Shown here: positions 63,466 through 64,000 of the stretch, piece after piece
Numbering within the stretch: the first letter of the stretch is position 1
Layout: each line of letters opens with the position of its first letter
Assembly: GCA_035411585.1 (NCBI GenBank)
Contig: DAONTI010000020.1
Coordinates: 1 to 64,000, forward strand
DNA length: 64,000 bases
Direction: 5' to 3'
Source: MWDV01 sp002070715
GTDB taxonomy: Bacteria > Verrucomicrobiota > Verrucomicrobiia > Limisphaerales > MWDV01
The notes under the pieces: generated by a model
Seen by the model: the letters and a program-made list of their open reading frames with translations, nothing else
Databases searched by the model: none
What the model was told of the DNA's origin: nothing
Translations under genes and position numbers: made by a program

Positions 63466-64000
63466 TTACGCAAACGCTTGTTGAATGCTTTTTGCAATGC
63501 TGATAAAAGCGCGGGCCGCCGGTTGATCCGGCGCGGCCACCACCGCCGGCACGCCGCGATCCCCGCCCTCCCGGATTTCCAGGTAAAGCGGAATCTCGCC
63601 CAAAAACGGCAGCCCCTGTCGTCCGGCTTCCGCCTGGCCGCCTCCGTGTCCAAAAATTTCCACGCGCTCCCCGCCCGGCGCGGTGAAATAACTCATGTTC
63701 TCGATCAACCCCGTGATGGGCACGTTCACCTTTTGAAACATGGCAATCCCCTTGCGCACTACCCCCAACGACGCCTCTTGCGGCGTGGTGACGATGATCC
63801 CGCCATCCAGCGGCACGGTCTGACAGAGCGAAAGCTGTGCGTCCCCCGTGCCCGGCGGCAGGTCCACCAGCAAATAATCCAACTCCCCCCAATCCACCGA
63901 GGAAAAGAATTGCTGGATGGTTTTCACAATCATCGGCCCGCGCCAGATCACCGGTTGATGATCGTCCACCAAAAAACCGATGCTCATGAGCTTCACCTCA
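63466..64000 (-). CDS. Mrp/ApbC-type Fe-S carrier ATPase, truncated by window edge
   Basis: About 178 codons of the C-terminal part are present; the frame continues through the right edge, so the Walker A P-loop is outside the window. Visible: MSIGFLVDDHQPVIWRGPM, LDYLLVDLPPGTGDAQLSL (Walker B-like), VTTPQEASLGVVRKGIAMFQ and LIENMSYF. The CXXC usually found at about 60 residues before the end in the Nbp35/Mrp type is replaced here: after ENMSYF comes TAPGGERVEIFG, without Cys. Carries and delivers Fe-S clusters in related proteins. Confidence 0.93.
   Translation of the reverse strand, partial: EVKLMSIGFLVDDHQPVIWRGPMIVKTIQQFFSSVDWGELDYLLVDLPPGTGDAQLSLCQTVPLDGGIIVTTPQEASLGVVRKGIAMFQKVNVPITGLIENMSYFTAPGGERVEIFGHGGGQAEAGRQGLPFLGEIPLYLEIREGGDRGVPAVVAAPDQPAARAFISIAKSIQQAFA

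Noticed and set aside
1..64000. CRISPR arrays, rRNA or tRNA genes
   Set aside because: No regularly spaced direct repeats, and no cloverleaf or rRNA-like segments were recognised in the intergenic regions.

Overview
The window is GC-rich, densely coded bacterial chromosome that most resembles a Verrucomicrobiota member of the Pedosphaera/Limisphaera type. Reasons: large secreted multidomain proteins (CotH/lamin-tail, PIG-L/LamG, DUF4886, DUF5010), a CdsA variant I associate with the PVC group, a SpmA-SpmB fusion, weak or absent Shine-Dalgarno sequences, and families of short palindromic repeats. The taxonomic call comes from memory of such proteins, not from a search.

Layout. 0-1.1 kb: 3' part of a beta-helix/tail-fibre-like gene. 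1.3-4.7 kb: valS, carrying two in-frame insertions, one a palindromic element and the other a roughly 190-residue segment resembling a phage 'polyvalent protein' domain. 4.7-8.5 kb (minus): DUF5010 glycosidase-like protein, pdxH, and a URO-D family protein. 8.5-13.3 kb (plus): eight-haem cytochrome c with TPRs, a DUF2249 pair, a haem-copper-oxidase-I-like membrane protein and a MIP18/DUF59 factor, a possible N-oxide or NO-related redox locus. 13.3-16.2 kb (minus): malQ and a Tat-type sugar isomerase-like protein. 16.2-17.1 kb: gene-free stretch full of palindromic repeats. 17.1-20.8 kb: cdsA-dxr, rho, infA. 21.0-26.1 kb (minus): RRM RNA-binding protein, then a sialic-acid locus (nanA, sialidase, nanM-like kelch, MFS). 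26.4-28.9 kb: DUF4886 secreted protein. 29.2-29.6 kb: decayed PIN toxin-antitoxin pair fused to a transposase scrap. 29.9-36 kb: orphan protein, gyrA, gyrB. 36-38 kb: ABC-2 exporter. 38-41.6 kb: thioredoxin-like protein, metX, metY. 41.7-48 kb: NnrS-like membrane protein and a 1611-residue CotH protein. 48-56 kb: serA, parvulin, DUF1844, LON-domain protein, kdsD, esterase, trpS, a 39-residue lipoprotein, YqgE. 56-64 kb: PIG-L protein, zinc-ribbon membrane protein, SpmAB fusion, methyltransferase, pyrB-pyrR, a small protein, and the end of mrp.

Most of the window is housekeeping: translation (valS, trpS, infA), topology (gyrA/B), termination (rho), methionine, serine, pyrimidine, isoprenoid, phospholipid and KDO synthesis. 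It is interleaved with scavenging functions for host or environmental glycans. The most unusual object is the valyl-tRNA synthetase gene, which keeps both catalytic signatures and one open frame despite two foreign-looking insertions. Several genes (valS, serA, metY and perhaps the cytochrome) have promoter-like boxes only 8-13 nt upstream of the start codon, which suggests very short or absent leaders. No rRNA, tRNA or CRISPR was seen.
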